A stretch of DNA of 64,000 bases, taken from the NCBI RefSeq assembly GCF_003590095.1, contig NC_039479.1, positions 11,346,001-11,410,000 on the forward strand. Direction: 5' to 3'. Below the pieces are notes generated by a model that worked only from the letters and a program-made list of their open reading frames with translations, was not told where the DNA came from and searched no databases. The stretch comes from Trichoplusia ni. Its lineage: Eukaryota; Arthropoda; Insecta; Lepidoptera; Noctuidae. Below, one piece after another: positions 44,916 to 55,402 of this stretch. The translations under genes and the position numbers were made by a program. Position 1 is the stretch's first letter, and each line of letters begins with the position of its first letter.

Positions 44916-47747
44916 TTACTCCAGATATTCGTGTATAGTGTAGTATACATTTCTAATCAGTAGTTCTTTTACTTTATTGATAAATTTAGAATGGTTAGAC
45001 TCGTTTTTTATATTATTTGGAAGTTTATTATATATTTTAACTGCCATTACTAATGGTCCGTGAGAGTGCATCGCTAGGCGGGAGCTTGGTAAATTGAGTC
45101 GGTTTTTGTGTCTTAAATTATATCTATTTTGTATTTCTTCTCTTTTATTGAAGAATTCTGGATAGTGGCGTACGAATTTACAAATTTCTAGAATATAAAT
45201 ACTAGGCAAGGTTAATAACTTAAGATTTTTAAAATATGGTTTACAGGAGTCGGTAGGTTTTATATTTACTATGATTCTAATCAACTTTTTTTGGAGAGTA
45301 AATAATGTTGGTGCATCTGTACTGTTCCCCCAGAGTATAATGCCGTAGGTAAACCACGAATAGGCGTATGCATAATATGTAATCAATGCAGTTTTCATAT
45401 CGGTCGTTTTCTTTAGCTCACGTAATGCGTACGAAAATTTAGATATTTTAGATCTTAAGTTTTTTATGTGGCACTTCCAGTTGATGTTTGTGTCTATGGT
45501 CAGTCCTAGTAATTTGAAAGAATCTACATTTTCTATTTTAGTGCCGTTAAAGCAAAAGTTAATATCTAGAGATGTTTTCTGATGGGGGTGGAAAGCTATA
45601 ATTTTAGTTTTTAAGAAATTGACTTCTAAGTTATGATTACTCATCCAGTTGATGGTTTTTGTTAAAATAGAATTAATATTTTGGTTAAGATTGGAAGAGT
45701 CTGGGCATGAAATAAGTAGCGAGATGTCGTCAGCGAACAAAACACATGGTCCCTCCACTGTATAGGGCAGGTCGTTGATGTAGATGAGGAAGAGAAGACA
45801 GCCAATGACACTTCCCTGAGGGATTGATGCGTTTATGGTTTTGTAATTCGATCTTATAATTTGAATGTCATTAGTTTTTTCATTGAATGACTCTATCTCT
45901 ACTAATTGTTCCCTATTATTGAGGTATGATGCCAGCCATTCATGGGCTTTACCGCGGATTCCTATTGCGTATAATTTGTTTAGTAGTATTTTAAACTGCA
46001 CTTTATCGTAGGCCTTCGTCATATCCAGTAATATGCCTACTGCATAATGTTTATTGTCAATTATGTTTAAAGCTTCTTGAATGTATTTATATACCGCTAG
46101 GGTCGTGGATCGTTTTTTACGGAAACCGTTTTGGCTGTCGTTAAAGATTTTATATTTTTCGCAAAAATGATATATCCGATTACACATGGCTTTTTCGAAG
46201 ATTTTGGACGCTGTGGGTAGCAGGGCTATTGGGCGGTAGTTGTTTACGTCAGTTTTATCATTTTTTTTATGTATTGGCTTTATTAGAGCATGCTTTAAGA
46301 GTTCTGGGAACGTTCCTTCTATGAATGATTGATTTACTAACGCCCAAAATGGTAAAGTGAGCTCGTCAGCACACTGTCTAAACAGCAATGGGGGTAAGTG
46401 ATCTAGGCCATGACTCTTTTTATTTTTTAGATTCTTTAATATGGTATTTATTTCTTTAGGGGTTACCGGTTCGAGAAACATAGAGTTTTCTGTGGGGTAT
46501 TTCACATCCGTTTGACTTGAATCGTTGCTAGTTAGGTCGTTAGTTGTTTCACCTATTGAGGCAAAGAAATCGTTAAAGTAGTTGGCTATTTGTTTAGGGT
46601 CAGATATAATTTGTTTATTTATACATAATTTAATGTTAGATTTATCTCTTTTTGGTTTTTTGTTAGTGCGTTCATTGATTAAGTTCCACATTGTTTTTAT
46701 TTTATTTTCTGACTTGTTTAATCTTTTTATATATTGTTGTTTTTTAGCTGTCGAAACAGTCTTTTTTAATATTTTTTCATAATGTTTATAATGATTTAAT
46801 AAAGTTATATTTTTGCTTTTTGAAATTAATATTTTTAATAATCGTTTATGTTTGCAAGAGATTTTTATACCTTCAGTTAGCCAGTGTTTTTTACATTTTG
46901 TTTTTAATTTTGTTTTGCGTTGAGGTATGCAATGGTCTAAGGCTTTGAGTAGCGTATTATTGAACGCGCTATAGTTTTCATTTACGGTTTTATTTTGTAA
47001 TATAATGTCATCCCAGTTTTGCTCTCGTAAGTACAACTGAAATAGTTGTATGTTTTTCTTGTTATATATTCTTTTTGATGTGTACCAAATCTGTGGTTGA
47101 TTTGGTTGTAGCATATCGATTTTTAAAACTATTCCATTATGGTCTGAGAAACCAAATTCTTCTACGTTTGTGTAGGTATTTTTTGTATTGAAATTTGTAA
47201 AAATTAGATCGATACATGTGGATGATGTGTTAGTAATACGTGTAGGAGTTTTTACATGTTGTACAAAGTTATAGCTTAACATAAGATCAATGAATTCGGA
47301 ACTTTTTAAGTTACGCTCTAATATATTTATATTAAAATCACCGCCTATTATAATGTAATATTTTATGTATTTATAATTTATATAATTTAGAATGTTTTGT
47401 ATTTGTTGATAGAATACTTCTTCCTCTCTTCTATTCCAATACATATTAATTATTAATAAATTATTTCTAGTTACTTCTATTGCACAAACTTCTAAAACGT
47501 ATTCAACAGACATATTAGTAATATCTTGTTTATAAATAAAGTCTATTTCTTCTTGTAGAATAATGCAAACGCCACCTTCAGTTCGAGTTTTTCGGCAAAA
47601 GGAGGCTCCAATTTTATATCCGTGTATTTGTATAACTTCTATTTGTTCTATTGTTAGCCAAGTTTCAGTCAAACATATTATCTTGAATGAAGGATTTTCT
47701 TCTATAAATGCTTCTAGTAGATGTGTCTTGTTATTTAGGCTTTGCAT
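44916..47747 (-). CDS. LINE-2 ORF2: endonuclease-reverse transcriptase, 943 aa from first ATG
   Basis: Performs target nicking and reverse transcription. Numbering from the ATG: endonuclease residues E28 (LTETW), GGDFNIN (D137, N139), CIDLIF (D180) and SDHN (D202, H203); reverse transcriptase GLDHLPP, NNYRPIALL (about 502-510), LLDMTKAYDKV (D575), SIPQGSVIG and the FADD catalytic box (671-674). The first endonuclease strand and its asparagine (KILFQN, just before the ATG) are encoded upstream of this ATG in the same frame, which stays open to 47,810 and so overlaps the last codons of ORF1. Translation therefore probably starts before 47,747, by frameshift, reinitiation or a non-ATG codon. The stop at the far end is natural and the frame is intact. 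Confidence 0.94.
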   Translation of the reverse strand: MQSLNNKTHLLEAFIEENPSFKIICLTETWLTIEQIEVIQIHGYKIGASFCRKTRTEGGVCIILQEEIDFIYKQDITNMSVEYVLEVCAIEVTRNNLLIINMYWNRREEEVFYQQIQNILNYINYKYIKYYIIIGGDFNINILERNLKSSEFIDLMLSYNFVQHVKTPTRITNTSSTCIDLIFTNFNTKNTYTNVEEFGFSDHNGIVLKIDMLQPNQPQIWYTSKRIYNKKNIQLFQLYLREQNWDDIILQNKTVNENYSAFNNTLLKALDHCIPQRKTKLKTKCKKHWLTEGIKISCKHKRLLKILISKSKNITLLNHYKHYEKILKKTVSTAKKQQYIKRLNKSENKIKTMWNLINERTNKKPKRDKSNIKLCINKQIISDPKQIANYFNDFFASIGETTNDLTSNDSSQTDVKYPTENSMFLEPVTPKEINTILKNLKNKKSHGLDHLPPLLFRQCADELTLPFWALVNQSFIEGTFPELLKHALIKPIHKKNDKTDVNNYRPIALLPTASKIFEKAMCNRIYHFCEKYKIFNDSQNGFRKKRSTTLAVYKYIQEALNIIDNKHYAVGILLDMTKAYDKVQFKILLNKLYAIGIRGKAHEWLASYLNNREQLVEIESFNEKTNDIQIIRSNYKTINASIPQGSVIGCLLFLIYINDLPYTVEGPCVLFADDISLLISCPDSSNLNQNINSILTKTINWMSNHNLEVNFLKTKIIAFHPHQKTSLDINFCFNGTKIENVDSFKLLGLTIDTNINWKCHIKNLRSKISKFSYALRELKKTTDMKTALITYYAYAYSWFTYGIILWGNSTDAPTLFTLQKKLIRIIVNIKPTDSCKPYFKNLKLLTLPSIYILEICKFVRHYPEFFNKREEIQNRYNLRHKNRLNLPSSRLAMHSHGPLVMAVKIYNKLPNNIKNESNHSKFINKVKELLIRNVYYTIHEYLE

Positions 47748-47781
47748 ATTCTGAAAGAGTATTTTACTGTCCTGGTCAGAG

Positions 47782-48978
47782 TTAACGAAAGGAGTGATTT
47801 TGGGTATTATTTATATATTGTTGACTTTGAGTGTACGCGTATGTATCTTTGTTTGTATTCGACTGATCTATAGCGGTTTTGTTAAATTGTTTTGTTTCTT
47901 CAAATGAGTTCTGTAGTTTTCCTTCAATATATAATTTATTGTCCTTAATTACAGCATGTTGACCTTTTTTCCGTGCATCAATCATTTGATCTCGCAAGAG
48001 CTGTCTTTTCTTTCTTGCATTTTCATCTAAATATTCGGACACGGACATCCGTGTACCGTAAAAGTATTCGTTATTTTCTATGACGTATTTGGCCATTCTC
48101 TTGCTTAGCAATTCTATTTCAAGGGGTCGATTTCGAGTACCGTATCTGCCTATCCTGCGCATGTTTTCAATATAGCCAGTTAGATCCACATTTTGTAGTT
48201 CGCGAAACAAATCAATTAATCTGTTATACAGATCGCAGTCGGTCTCTTTGTTATATTCTGGTAGTCCGTACAGAACAATCTTCTTTGAATTATTATCCGA
48301 ACAATTTACTTGTTTTTCTGAATTTTTTATTATAGTTTTCAAATCTATAATTTCTTGCTTCAAGCTTTTGTTCTGTATCGTTAGGTTTTCTATTTTGCTG
48401 TTTATTAGTTTTATATCTTCTTTTCTTTGTTCGTTTTCTTCTTGTAGTTGTTTAGTTTCTTGTTCCAGGTCCTCTTTTATTTTCTTAATGGCCAGTTCAA
48501 TTTCTGTTTTTATTGTGTTTTTTATTTCTGCTATGATAGATTTATTATTGTCTTTCAAACGTACCATAATAATTTCGCTTAAATTTTGCAATGTTAGCTC
48601 TGTTTGTTTATTTCTTGATGCTTGCTTTTCTTCTTCGTATATCGTGTCTCCCAAAATACTTATATCTTCTGCCAACGACGTGTCATTGTATGTCTTAGTG
48701 TTATTTCTTCTGAGTGTGATATTTTCTGCTTCTGGAGTTGTTAAGGTCAGAATTCTGTTACTTGGGCGTATAGGGGTATCGGAATTTATAATCTTTGGCA
48801 GTTTACATATGCATTCTTGACATTTCCAAGCGGTTTTGTCTATATGAGACATTAATTTAAAGTAATCTGGTGAGATATTTGCACATGTGAGGTCATAATT
48901 ATTGTTGCATAGACTACAGTTGATAATATTAGTTCTATTAGGTAAATTTTGCATACAGCCCGCACATACTGACGCCAT
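47782..48978 (-). CDS. LINE-2 ORF1: PHD-finger RNA-binding protein, 398 aa
   Basis: The N terminus is a PHD-type zinc-finger pattern: C5, C8, C21, C24, C32, W51, C53, C56. The usual histidine position (YHLxC) is aspartate here (Y28-D29-L-T-C32). A long coiled coil covers about 150-225 (ETKQLQEENEQRKEDIK), then an RRM-like domain from about 232 (KIVLYGLPEYN) and a C-terminal domain at about 290-365 (MSVSEYLDENARKKRQLL, DNKLYIEGK). PHD-bearing ORF1 is known in CR1-group LINEs. Its stop lies inside the open frame of ORF2. The start sits in CTAGATGGCG. Confidence 0.9.
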   Translation of the reverse strand: MASVCAGCMQNLPNRTNIINCSLCNNNYDLTCANISPDYFKLMSHIDKTAWKCQECICKLPKIINSDTPIRPSNRILTLTTPEAENITLRRNNTKTYNDTSLAEDISILGDTIYEEEKQASRNKQTELTLQNLSEIIMVRLKDNNKSIIAEIKNTIKTEIELAIKKIKEDLEQETKQLQEENEQRKEDIKLINSKIENLTIQNKSLKQEIIDLKTIIKNSEKQVNCSDNNSKKIVLYGLPEYNKETDCDLYNRLIDLFRELQNVDLTGYIENMRRIGRYGTRNRPLEIELLSKRMAKYVIENNEYFYGTRMSVSEYLDENARKKRQLLRDQMIDARKKGQHAVIKDNKLYIEGKLQNSFEETKQFNKTAIDQSNTNKDTYAYTQSQQYINNTQNHSFR

Positions 48979-49308
48979 CTAGATAGTTTGGTGATCCTTA
49001 TCGTAGAGAGCGGCCTCTGGCGATTTCGGTACGTACGCAGCACGTATCGATTTCCCTTCTGTAGTTTCGCTGGTTGCCAATAGATGGCGGTTTTAAGAAA
49101 TATTTATGACTTGCCTTGACTTTTAGGTTTTTTCACTGTACTTCACAATTTTCGGGTTAATTGTTGTGTATTGGTAACTTTGATATGCTTTTCGTAACTA
49201 TTAAGCTACAGTTGCGATTTATATTATTTTTTTATACGCGGAGTCAATGTAAACAAAGCGGCAGTAGCGCCCTCCGTTGTTGTTGTCGCTTCGGAACAAT
49301 AGATGGCG
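48979..49308 (-). promoter_or_regulatory. LINE-2 5' UTR / presumed internal promoter
   Basis: It begins (if the 49,308 boundary is right) CGCCATCTATTGTTCCGAAG, is GC-rich for the window, and contains GATGGCG-type motifs, discussed as possible Pho/YY1-like sites, at 49,084, 49,303 and (reversed) at the ORF1 start. Confidence 0.45.
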
Positions 49309-49314
49309 CTAATA

Positions 49315-50435
49315 AATATTATCATCTAGGATGTCTGGTATTTTTATACTTCTTTATATTATTCTTATTAATAGTATCGTATTTTTAATAAATCACTCTC
49401 ATACCTTTTTAAGGGCTTGCTTTATCATAAAAATTCACAACTATTGAATAAAAACAAACGGTTGCTGTTTTGTTTACAATTTGAAATTGTTCGTTGGTCA
49501 CTTATTAATTATGAATAGTAATTTTTGGCGTCTTCATAAGTTTATTCTGCACTTTAGGGGTTGTTTTTTGTTTTTAGAGTCTATAATAATATTCACTGTT
49601 TGCTTCAAAAGATGTTGGTGCAAATTTTACTAGTTTTGAAAAGATAGTTCAATGACCTTTGAAGCGTCATGAAGCGTTCGTTTATTTCTGGGTATTTACA
49701 CTTAAAAGTTCATTGTAATGTTGAATTCTTCTGGTAAATGGAGATATTTTTAGCATATGGAAGTAAGTTAACAGTTTTTATTGTAAAACAACACTTTTGA
49801 AAATATTTTTATTCACTTCGAACAGTTTGGAGGCGGGAATTTGAAAGTCTTGTAACAACAGTTATTTTTAACTGTAATGATGAATGTTTTTTGTTCACTT
49901 CTTTTGCACTTATACACTGAAGCTAAATGAATACTTTAAGGACTACAAAAGGTCTAAAAGAACTTGATAACTAATTTTAAACTAATTTATTTACGGAGCT
50001 GATGTAAACATGGCGACAGCGCCATCTCTTTCTGTCTATTTCTCTTTCATCTATTTCTGTCGCCCCTCCACTGCATCGAATTATTTTCAACAGCCTTCTG
50101 ATTTCAATCAACAATTTACACATTTGCTTACATCTATCAAATAGAAATTTGGACGAAAAACCTTGAACAGAAGACGGAAGCTTCGGTATTTGGGTCGTCG
50201 GCTCAAATCGTCCAAAAATAAGTTGAAGTCGGAATGAATTTGAGTTACTAAACAAGGGAAGGTTCATTCAGCCATTATCAAAGAAAAAGAAAGTCGTTTT
50301 GCTAATTCCTTCCACAAGAATGACATTCCAAACTGAGTTGTACTTACTTTGATGTTATTTATGAGAACTCGTAATGATCTACGTGAATTTACTAAGTTTT
50401 TTTGCTTAATGATCGAAATATCAATTTACTTAGAT
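49315..50435. other. DNA right of LINE-2
   Basis: Mostly anonymous. At 49,991-50,030 a segment (ACGGAGCTGATGTAAACATG, GCGACAGCGCCATC) closely resembles the LINE-2 5' UTR at 49,238-49,276, in the same orientation. A 96-codon minus-strand frame here shows no domain. Confidence 0.5.
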
Positions 50436-50439
50436 ATTT

Positions 50440-50628
50440 AATAAAACGACTCCCGCATTGACGATTTTAATCCCTGTGTCATGAGTGGGTTAAGCAAACA
50501 TTCAAGACACAAGCACTAAGCAGCCGTGGATCACACAAACGCTTGTCCTACGAAGGGGTCGAACCCGCGTCACGCTCAGTGGCTTCGGCGTGCTGACCTC
50601 TAACACTCGGCTATCCGTGCAGCAAAAA
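50440..50628 (-). mobile_element. tRNA-derived SINE family B, best copy
   Basis: Minus orientation: A-box-like TAGCCGAGTGT (one mismatch to the Pol III consensus; 50,603-50,613), exact B box GGTTCGACCCC (50,555-50,565), then GGACAAGCGTTTGTGTGATC, CTTGTGTCTTGAATGTTTGC and an AT-rich end. This copy defines the family used to recognise the weaker ones at 3.16, 19.94, 28.99 and 38.94 kb. Confidence 0.75.
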
Positions 50629-50755
50629 AATGAAGCTTTCATTCTTAGGCATTTACGAAAACAGATGAATAAGACACTAGGACCAGTCCTTTGTAATGTA
50701 ATATTCCAAAAAGCTGTTATGGAAACAAGGAGCCTCTATTTATTAGAAACTTTAA

Positions 50756-50978
50756 TCTATACTAATATATAAAGCTGAAGAGTTTGTTTGTTTGAACGCA
50801 CTAATCTCAGGAACTACTACTGGTCCAAATTGAAAAATTCTTTTTGTGTTGAATAGACCATTAATCGAGGAAGGCTTTAGGCTATAAACCATCACGCTAC
50901 GACTAATAGGAGCGAAGATACAATGAAAAATGTGGAAAAGCCAGGGCAGGTTTAAATCAAAACTGCAGCAACAGCTAG
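50756..50978 (+). mobile_element. Non-autonomous Helitron, copy 3
   Basis: Starts TCTATACTAATATATAAAGC after A, runs through TTTGTTTGTTTGAACGCAC and CAGGAACTACTACTGG, and ends GCAGCAACAGCTAG before T. The 3' subterminal GTCGCGGG found in other copies is altered to AAAACTGCAG, so the hairpin is lost in this copy. Confidence 0.7.
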
Positions 50979-50984
50979 TTTTTG

Positions 50985-53900
50985 ATAAACATAAAGTCCT
51001 ATTTCTGTAAACAACATTATTATAAAATTTAAATACTTCTAACTATAACTTTAACTAATTGTCGTGTCCGAGAAAAAAAAAATGTTAGATCGTATATAAA
51101 AGATAGATAACTAAATTGAAAAATGTCTTCGTACCAAAAAACTGCAAACTGTTAAAGAAATTAAAGAAACTCTAAACTCACAGATGGCAGGAAGATGAAA
51201 GCCATTCAAGATTAAGAGCCTCTCAATAACGTGAGCTCAGTACAAACTCTTAACTATGACAAACACTTGATTACTTAGCTTCGGAAGCACACCCTCTACA
51301 TGTACTTGCACGCAAACTAACTTCCCTTTCGATGACAAAGCTTTAGAATTAAGGAGATTGAAAATCGATTAAAACAAGTAATAAATATTACTTGAAATTA
51401 TAGCTCTGAAAATACGAGTAGACTTTTAGTTTTCTAGATTAATGTCACGTCAAATTATACTATTAAAGATAATTAAATTCGTAAAGTGCTGAAATAGTAG
51501 TAGGTACTTCACGATTTTATGTATCTTTAGTGTGTGTTTTGGGCTTATTTAAGTATAATAAAGAGCAAAAAAACTCTAACATAGTATTGAAACAAAGTCG
51601 TAGGTAGTTTATAGCTCAAAATTAAAATTAAACAATATTCGTAGATCTTAGTTTAAATATACGTCTCATTAGACGACGTCCACTTATGAACCAGTCACGG
51701 TAGATGATTTTCCCGGTATAACCCGTGGAGGGTTTCGAGGAGCAAACCAACCTTCTTGGAATTTTACTTGTGTTTAATTCTCAAGCTGTCTGAGTTTGAT
51801 TAAATGTTATTTTAACACATCTGTAAATAGCAGCCTATTTTTAATGATTAGTATGTTGTTGAACTAAGTGTTGTCATTTTGACTTTCACCGCTATCCGCA
51901 ACAAAACATATCAATGCGTTTACTGGATATTTAAAAAAAAATCAAATGTCTGAATATTTTTTTATCATTTACCAACAAACAAAACACACCTAAACCTATT
52001 GAACAATATCTCATGCAACAAAAGAAAACCGAATACCAAATCTGATAACAAACAGAACTTCCACAAAGGAGTAACATCGAAGCGTCACAGTTCCACTAAA
52101 ATCTTTAGTACGAACATACTTCCAGCTAACCTTTCATCTTTTATAAATGGTTTAAAACAGTAATACGCTACATTATTCGTTGATAGAAACGTGGTATACC
52201 GACTACATATATTGTATCCTTTCGAACTAGGGCCTTTCTCTCTTAACAATGGTTGCTGTGAACCAAAGTAGTGTGTGCATGGATGCCGTTTGCGTGGGAC
52301 ATTCCTGGTTCGACAATGGCTGAACAAAATCAGGGCTTTGTGAATCCGTCTTTTGTTTTGTTGGAATTTCGTATAGTGAGGTCGTTTTGTCGAGTAATTC
52401 GTGGAAGTTTCAGTGTTCATGAATAAAGGGAATTGAACATAGTTTGCTGTTAAAATGAGACTATTAATATGTTAGTATTACCAGTATCATTAACTAGTTT
52501 GTAAATAATAAATTATGTCCAATTTTATCTTGAAATTACGAAATAAAATATTTGGGTATGTTTTATGGAAATTATATGACTAAAGTCATTTAAATGATAA
52601 GAACTTAAATAATGTTTACGAATATGATAATAAGCAAAAAAGTTTTCATACAGAAATACAAATTGCCTATTTGAAAGAATATAACTATTCACATGTAAAT
52701 TGCTTTGAATGCGCTGAATAAATTTACTATTTAATAATATAAGAAATACATATTTTGTTTTATAATGCCTATGTGCTATGGCTGACTAAACACCACCATT
52801 AGTTCCTTTTAAATCCTTCGCAATATCTCGCCACGCGCGCCCCACATATAAATAAATTACAGATAAATTTTATGTACATTAGAAAATAAAAATAATAACT
52901 TGTCTAGTATTCACAGACCTCTTTCTATGTCGGGAAAATTTTGAGCATTGATTTCCTCGCTAGCTCACTGCGTGTTGGCGATTTCAAAATTTCAATTGGA
53001 ATCGAATTTTCGAGGAATCACGATGTTATTTCATGACCGTTAGTCGGATACTACATATGATGCAGGTACTATAAACTTACTACTAATGAACTGAAAATGT
53101 CACATTTCTTCCAAAAAATATCGTATTCAGAACTGCGAGAACGCTATGGACAATTTAAATATTTTAATTAAAATATTAGAAGCACGAGCACGTGTCACCC
53201 CATAATAATTACCTGATCGCATATTTAGGTATAAGTTAACAAAAGAGAGAAATTTATTATAATTTGTAATAAGCACGATACATTTTAACGAAATTCTCTT
53301 GTTGAAACAATAGCCAGATAACTTCGAATAACAGCATTGTTTAGCTTTTGCAGTTGTGATATGTCTTTGTATTGTTTGGATGTTAATGTATTTCTTTAAT
53401 AATTATTACGAGTACTTCTTTGTATTCTGAAAAAAGTATGATAAAAAATAATTATATAACAAATAATTGACTTTGAGTTGTCGATCTTCAAGTTGTATAT
53501 ATTTGAACTATTTTATCAGCACCAACGCCTGAAACAATTTCAGGCTGTGATTAAGTAGTAGCCCTCTCCTTAACGGTTTAACAGTTTAATTTATTAGCGT
53601 AAAATCGCCAGTAATCTAAGTAAAAGAAACAAAAGAACCATTAATTTGTATTGGCATTTTTCCAAGGTGTAAAGGTCATTAATTTAGCGGCCCAACTGTA
53701 GGCGGACGTACTAAATTAATAAAGTTAATGGCACAGGTGCTGAAATTCTCACTGAATTCTCGAAGTTTAACATAAACAGAACTATGATGAGAAGTTTGTT
53801 TCTCCGCAGTAGTGCGACGATAAATAGTGGCCGTTTTGATTTACGAATGGATTTGTTCCGTCTATATTGGTATCGGTTTCAATTAAATTAAATATGATTA

Positions 53901-54665
53901 GATTTAGTTTTAATAATAATATATGAATACAGAGATACGAGAATGTTTAAGGATTTGATTGCTAGAAAATTATCCTTAGAAAAGTTGGAGTTAATTGAAC
54001 TCATATTTAATAGTGACGCTAATACACCTTTAATTAAAATGTCTATCACACATAAATGTTCAATGATTAACAATGAGCAGAAATGAGTTGAACCATCAAA
54101 AAAAAACCGCCAGAAAATAAGGTTTTCGAAACAGAATAAGATACGTTCGGGGAAAATATAATAATTACCGCATCAAAAACCTCTTTTTTGAGTAGGATTG
54201 TTTCACATTCAAAGTGAGATTAAGTATAACAGTACTGCCCACAACTTACAAAATTCTAGCTCTATATTAAACTTAATAAATTCCGAAAACGTTTTAGCGA
54301 ACCTTTTTGTTTATTATCATTAAATATTCAAACTAAATCTAATCACGTTTTATTCTAAAAACAACGCGTTAATAACTAAGTTTCTACAACAATTGAATTT
54401 GCGATATCATATTACGGATTTATGAGTACCCGCATAAATTAAAATGGATAATAGAAGCTCGACGATGAGAAAACCCTATCGTTGGATTAAATGAGACCCC
54501 TTGTATAGCTGTGAAAGACCTTAAAACTTGTGTGGGACTTATTGATAATATTAATTGGGTTTCTTTCATAATTTTCGGTTTATTTTATCAGATACGAATT
54601 GTACTAGTATTTATAGCATTTTGACGTCATTGTCTTCATCTTGATGGTCATATTGTTATTTCGTT
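50985..54665. other. Anonymous AT-rich DNA
   Basis: No supported gene. A 111-codon minus-strand frame (52,085-52,420) has no domain. Confidence 0.5.
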
Positions 54666-54669
54666 TTTC

Positions 54670-54760
54670 AATTCATTAGCCTTCGAAGCATTGAGGTCCA
54701 CTGCTGGACTCAGGTGTCCCATAAGTCTTCCGTTATTATGCTTTCAGAAATATTATGTAT
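54670..54760 (-). mobile_element. LINE 3'-end fragment
   Basis: CATTAGCCTTCGAAGCATTG followed by GGTCCACTGCTGGACTCAGG is the reversed end of a LINE that encodes a VQQW-like terminus (CCAGCAGTGGACC in minus orientation). Confidence 0.5.
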
Positions 54761-54774
54761 GTAAGTACAAATAA

Positions 54775-54855
54775 AATAATCTTATAGTGATCGAACCTGT
54801 GACACCTAGTTACACGCGCCAGTCGCTCTACCATCTAAACTATGGAGGTCTAAAC
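54775..54855 (-). repeat. tRNA-like SINE head fragment
   Basis: The reverse complement has a B-box-like GGTTCGATCAC preceded by a tRNA-like stretch (AGAGCGACTGGCGCGTGTAA). No body follows. Confidence 0.35.
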
Positions 54856-54879
54856 TATTGACACGTCTTGTAAAGGTCG

Positions 54880-55070
54880 TTTTAGGGTTCTATACACTCA
54901 AGGCAAAAACGGAACTCAATTACAAATGCTCCGCTGTCTGTCCATCTGTCTGACATCAGGCCGAATCTCATGTTAAGGTTAAACAGTATTTTTTATTCAG
55001 ATTTTGTATGAATATAATCAAAACTAAGTTTGAACAACAGTTGGTAGTGAAAATAATGGCCTTATTTTCT
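54880..55070 (+). repeat. Repeat R, copy 7
   Basis: TTAGGGTTCTATACACTCAA, GCTCCGCTGTCTGTCCATCT and ACATCAGGCCGAATCTCATG are the family blocks in order. Confidence 0.6.
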
Positions 55071-55402
55071 CCTGAAAAAATATTTATTAATATTACCATA
55101 GTTGTAAAGAACACTTACTCTACCATATTATGAATGCTACTCACACTTCACCAATTTTTTAATATTTTTTGTAGTCAAATATTTATTGCTAAATTCAACT
55201 CGTTTATTTACAATGTCAACGTATGATTTTATTCCATTTTTAATAAGAATCAACCAATTGCGAAATTTTCCCGAAATATTTGAAAATACAGGTTTATATA
55301 ATGTTTATTCAATATACTCGTATAGTACACTCGTTTATTTGTATGATAGAGAATAAATACAAAGAAAACATGGTACATTTTAGATTTGAAAAGTCCATAT
55401 TT

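Larger units (their letters stand above)
44250..49308 (-). mobile_element. LINE-2: full-length CR1/Jockey-group retrotransposon
   Basis: Minus-strand element with 5' UTR, PHD-finger ORF1, overlapping ORF2, a long AT-rich 3' UTR with microsatellite, an AATAAA signal (reverse complement at 44,263-44,268) and a short TTACTTAC-like tail. Both frames are open. The 5' boundary is uncertain: a 6-bp CTAATA repeat (44,243-44,248 and 49,309-49,314) suggests an end at 49,308, while an 8-bp TAATAGTA repeat (44,244-44,251 and 49,369-49,376) would give 49,368. Its proteins are clearly different from those of LINE-1, so the two are separate families. Confidence 0.88.
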
